Shown here in pieces: positions 62,114 to 64,000 of a DNA stretch of 64,000 nt. The DNA is from Bradyrhizobium diazoefficiens USDA 110 (GTDB lineage: Bacteria; Pseudomonadota; Alphaproteobacteria; Rhizobiales; Xanthobacteraceae): the NCBI RefSeq assembly GCF_000011365.1, contig NC_004463.1:5690001-5754000 (forward strand). The letters are read 5' to 3'. The notes beneath the pieces are model-generated. The model had not been told where the DNA came from and did not search any database. It saw nothing but the letters and a program-made list of their open reading frames with translations. How positions within the stretch are numbered: position 1 is the stretch's first letter; every line of letters starts with the position of its first letter. The position numbers and the translations under genes are program-made.

Positions 62114-62491
62114 CTACTTGATCGTCGCGTGCACTGTGATTACCGACGTGCCAGAAGCTTTCGGCCCCTTACCTGTTGCCCTAATTACAAAGGTGTCGCT
62201 TCCTTTGTATCTGGCCTTCGTCTTGTATTCGTAAGCCGCAACGTTGATCTTCTTGAGCTTGCCGTGTGCGGGCTTTTGCGAGATTTCCGAGCTACTCGTC
62301 GCGCCGCGCAACGTGATCGGGAAGATGCAACTGTCCCCAGACGCAATGCTGATGTCGCCGGTCGCGTTCTCGCCCCAATCCGCCAGCTCCATCGATCTGG
62401 AACATTCCGGAGCCGCCAGCGCGATAGAAACAGAAGTCGGGCTAGAAGCTCCCACGATAAGCGCCACAATAGCCAAACTGGACAACCGCAT
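62114..62491 (-). CDS. secreted Ig-like hypothetical protein
   Basis: 125 residues with a signal peptide (about 1-27). After it, GDSCIFPITLRG and GKLKKINVAAYEYKTKARYK, then FVIRATGKGPKASGTSVITV, form a beta-sandwich pattern like the Bradyrhizobium Ig-like small exported proteins. One disulfide (Cys30-Cys54) is possible. Function unknown. Confidence 0.7.
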   Translation of the reverse strand: MRLSSLAIVALIVGASSPTSVSIALAAPECSRSMELADWGENATGDISIASGDSCIFPITLRGATSSSEISQKPAHGKLKKINVAAYEYKTKARYKGSDTFVIRATGKGPKASGTSVITVHATIK

Positions 62492-62588
62492 CACAGGCTC
62501 CTCGATATGCGATCCACTGACCTCGGCCCTGCCCCGCCGTCGAGCATTGCTCAGCAATCGTCCGCAATGCCAATGGGCGGCTCCGGTT

Positions 62589-63098
62589 CTAGTGGCGACG
62601 GTGATAGCGGGGCGCAGGAGCCATCGCCATTGAGGATCCGAACGCTCCCAACGGACGCATGACGTCCTCCGTCGGCTGGAAGAACCCTGGCATGGCCGCC
62701 GCAGCGACGGGGCGTTGACGATCTCGGCCCGCAACCAATGTCCCACCGGATCCCATTTGCACAATCGTCGCGGTCACGTTGCGATGGGTGCAGCGGCAGC
62801 CGAGCGCACTCGCGGCCGCAGGCGATAGATCAAGGAACGCGCCGGTGAATGGACCGCGATCGGTCACCGTGACTTGGACCGACCGGCCGCCGCTCTGAAC
62901 CATCAGGACCGTGCCGAAGGGCAGCGTCCGGTGGGCGGCCGTCATTGCAGCACAGTTGAGTACGCCCCCGGAGGCCGTTCGGCGACCGCACAGGCGGTCA
63001 CTCCCACCGTAGTAGGTCGCGCTCCCGGAGAGACGATGCGCCTCGGCCACGGAAGAGAGCGAGAGGAGGACGATTCCGGTCACGACCATGCGTTTCAT
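62589..63098 (-). CDS. RlpA-like double-psi beta-barrel protein
   Basis: 169 residues with a signal peptide (MKRMVVTGIVLLSLSSVAEA). The DPBB core is ATYYGGSDRLCGRRTASGG, AAHRTLPFGT and VTVTDRGPF (catalytic Asp in the DRGP loop), with cysteines in CGRR and LGCRC. This is the RlpA lytic transglycosylase fold that cleaves denuded glycan; the SPOR domain of true RlpA is missing. The C-terminus is a Pro/His tail. Start at 63098. Confidence 0.87.
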   Translation of the reverse strand: MKRMVVTGIVLLSLSSVAEAHRLSGSATYYGGSDRLCGRRTASGGVLNCAAMTAAHRTLPFGTVLMVQSGGRSVQVTVTDRGPFTGAFLDLSPAAASALGCRCTHRNVTATIVQMGSGGTLVAGRDRQRPVAAAAMPGFFQPTEDVMRPLGAFGSSMAMAPAPRYHRRH

Positions 63099-63288
63099 GC
63101 TGGATCCCTCGGGTTTGAAAGAGGCGCTGCGACAGCGTCGCGCCATCGCTAAGTCCAATCGGAGGTCCTAGGGCCCGGCGCAGGAGGTCAAACAGTCGAC
63201 CAAGCCCATAGGCACTTGTAACTCTGTTGATCGGCAAAGGTGCCGGAAATGGGGAAAATGGAGTGCGAGGTGGAGTTGCAGGCGAGCA

Positions 63289-63582
63289 TCATGCCCGGGC
63301 TAGCTTCTCCTCAATCGGCATTAGCCGCACGCAGTTGTTCAAGCAATTAACCTCAAACGCTTCAGGAGCCCCGTGGCGCCGCGGACATCCCGATGCAATC
63401 CGATAGAATTCATCGTCGCTGAGCGGTTCCAGCGGAAGGTACGGGCACTCTGCGGTAGACGAATATTCCCCACCGCCACAAATGGTTCGCGGTGCGCCCC
63501 GCGAAGTCCAGCTGCGGTCGGGAGAAGAATTTTCTAAAAGCGAATATGGCGCGAACGGCAGGTACAGAGCGATTACAATCAT
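63289..63582 (-). CDS. hypothetical small protein with N-terminal hydrophobic segment
   Basis: 97 residues from ATG 63582 after AGGGAGGATGGCTATCG, a strong ribosome site. The N-terminal hydrophobic stretch is short (MIVIALYLPFAPYSLL). Four cysteines (TICGGG, AECPYL, SGCPRR, NCLNNC). It resembles small cysteine-containing exported proteins of rhizobia, but the family was not recognised. Confidence 0.5.
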   Translation of the reverse strand: MIVIALYLPFAPYSLLENSSPDRSWTSRGAPRTICGGGEYSSTAECPYLPLEPLSDDEFYRIASGCPRRHGAPEAFEVNCLNNCVRLMPIEEKLARA

Positions 63583-63677
63583 CGATAGCCATCCTCCCTG
63601 ACCTCACCCGCCCCTACCAACGGATCGCGACGTTGGACTACTCCGGTATGTGCCAACGTTGGCCGCAACAATGGTTT

Positions 63678-63803
63678 GGGTCATTCGCGTCGACTTAGCC
63701 GTATCTCCGCCATGTCCGGTCTGGCCTCGACTGCTGACGTGCGGGGCTTCTTGTCCGTATTCGCCTTTGGGCCAAGTGGCGAAATGTCTCCGCCTACTCG
63801 ATC
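63678..63803. repeat. copy 2 of a diverged 125-base repeat
   Basis: GGGTCATTCGCGTCGACTTA...TCCGGTCTGGCCTCGACTGC. It parallels 59445-59571 and ends in the last codons of the ABC solute-binding protein gene. Confidence 0.7.
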
Positions 63804-64000
63804 ACCGTGTCGGCGCGGGCGACGACCGCCGGAGGCAGTTCGATGCCCAATGTCTTAGCGGTACGGAGATTGATCCTAAGATCGAATTTGGTAGGGCGTT
63901 CGAAAGGCAAGTCGCTCGCCTTTGCGCCTTTTAGAACGCGATCGAGTTGCAAGATTAGATGATGGTTAGCGTTGGAAAAATCTGGCCCGAACGACATTAA
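63794..64000 (-). CDS. ABC transporter substrate-binding protein, C-terminal end (partial)
   Basis: The last 68 codons, open past the window edge. LMSFGPDF near the start, VLKGAKASDLPFERPTKFDL and INLRTAKTLGIELPPAVVAR are the standard C-terminus of the TrpX-like (PF04392) ABC substrate-binding proteins, which are very numerous in Bradyrhizobium. The segment SNANHHLILQLDRVL differs from the family's usual LFRRAADYVDKIL, so this copy may be degenerate. The N-terminus lies beyond 64000. Confidence 0.75.
   Translation of the reverse strand, partial: LMSFGPDFSNANHHLILQLDRVLKGAKASDLPFERPTKFDLRINLRTAKTLGIELPPAVVARADTVIE

Overview
The window is alphaproteobacterial and very probably a Bradyrhizobium (Bradyrhizobiaceae) chromosome segment. 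The evidence is high GC, the clpS/clpA pair, a MipZ-type division ATPase, a phasin with TGC-type operators, D-Ala-D-Ala carboxypeptidase with a SPOR tail, many small proteins of the kind seen in this genus, and dispersed palindromes typical of it. No rRNA, tRNA or CRISPR array was seen.

Bases 1 to about 34,400 look like ordinary core chromosome, dense and GC-rich. In order they hold: the tail of a glycerophosphodiester phosphodiesterase gene, a GNAT/FemAB-like protein, a HIT protein, trmO, an azlC/azlD branched-chain amino-acid exporter pair, a lytic transglycosylase, a TRAP-type solute receptor, and a carbohydrate operon (phosphomannose isomerase-like, a GT4 glycosyltransferase fused to a toroid domain, GH130 phosphorylase) among small stress-type proteins. 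Then come a HAD phosphatase, an aldo/keto reductase, a FixK-box-led small membrane protein plus cytochrome c, an MFS exporter, a lipoprotein, clpA, clpS, a phasin, a dacA-like gene, a DnaJ-domain membrane protein, a SLAC1/TehA-like transporter, a VWA protein, an alpha/beta hydrolase, mipZ, panC, DUF1489, DUF937, GST and DUF599 genes.

Bases about 34,400 to 64,000 are accessory DNA. The region opens with dispersed repeats and a tyrosine recombinase, then a run of AT-richer small genes (three overlapping secreted or small proteins, an AlbA_2/Schlafen-type protein). An envelope/redox block follows: outer-membrane beta-barrel, DUF3300 protein with an S74-like tail, Spy/CpxP-like protein, and a ClpP-like secreted protein overlapping a lone LuxR helix-turn-helix protein. 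Two FNR/FixK2-type boxes flank this block. Further right are a zinc-finger plus B12-fold protein lying between inverted IS5-like ends, a single-domain ATP-dependent DNA ligase, two lone response regulators, a cytochrome P460-like protein, a DUF262 remnant, an intact IS701-family element, a chimera of two IS5 transposase copies, tspO, fasciclin and XRE-cupin genes, an IS110/IS1111-group element, a winged-helix/TPR protein, DUF1127 and RlpA-like genes, and the end of an ABC solute-binding protein gene.

Regulatory logic visible in the sequence: low-oxygen control (FixK-type boxes at 15042, 42688 and 43153), PHB-linked control of the phasin (paired TGC palindromes at 22022 and 22051), and a layered mobile-element history on the right, where one IS is inserted beside another and one IS splits a repeat that recurs 4 kb away.
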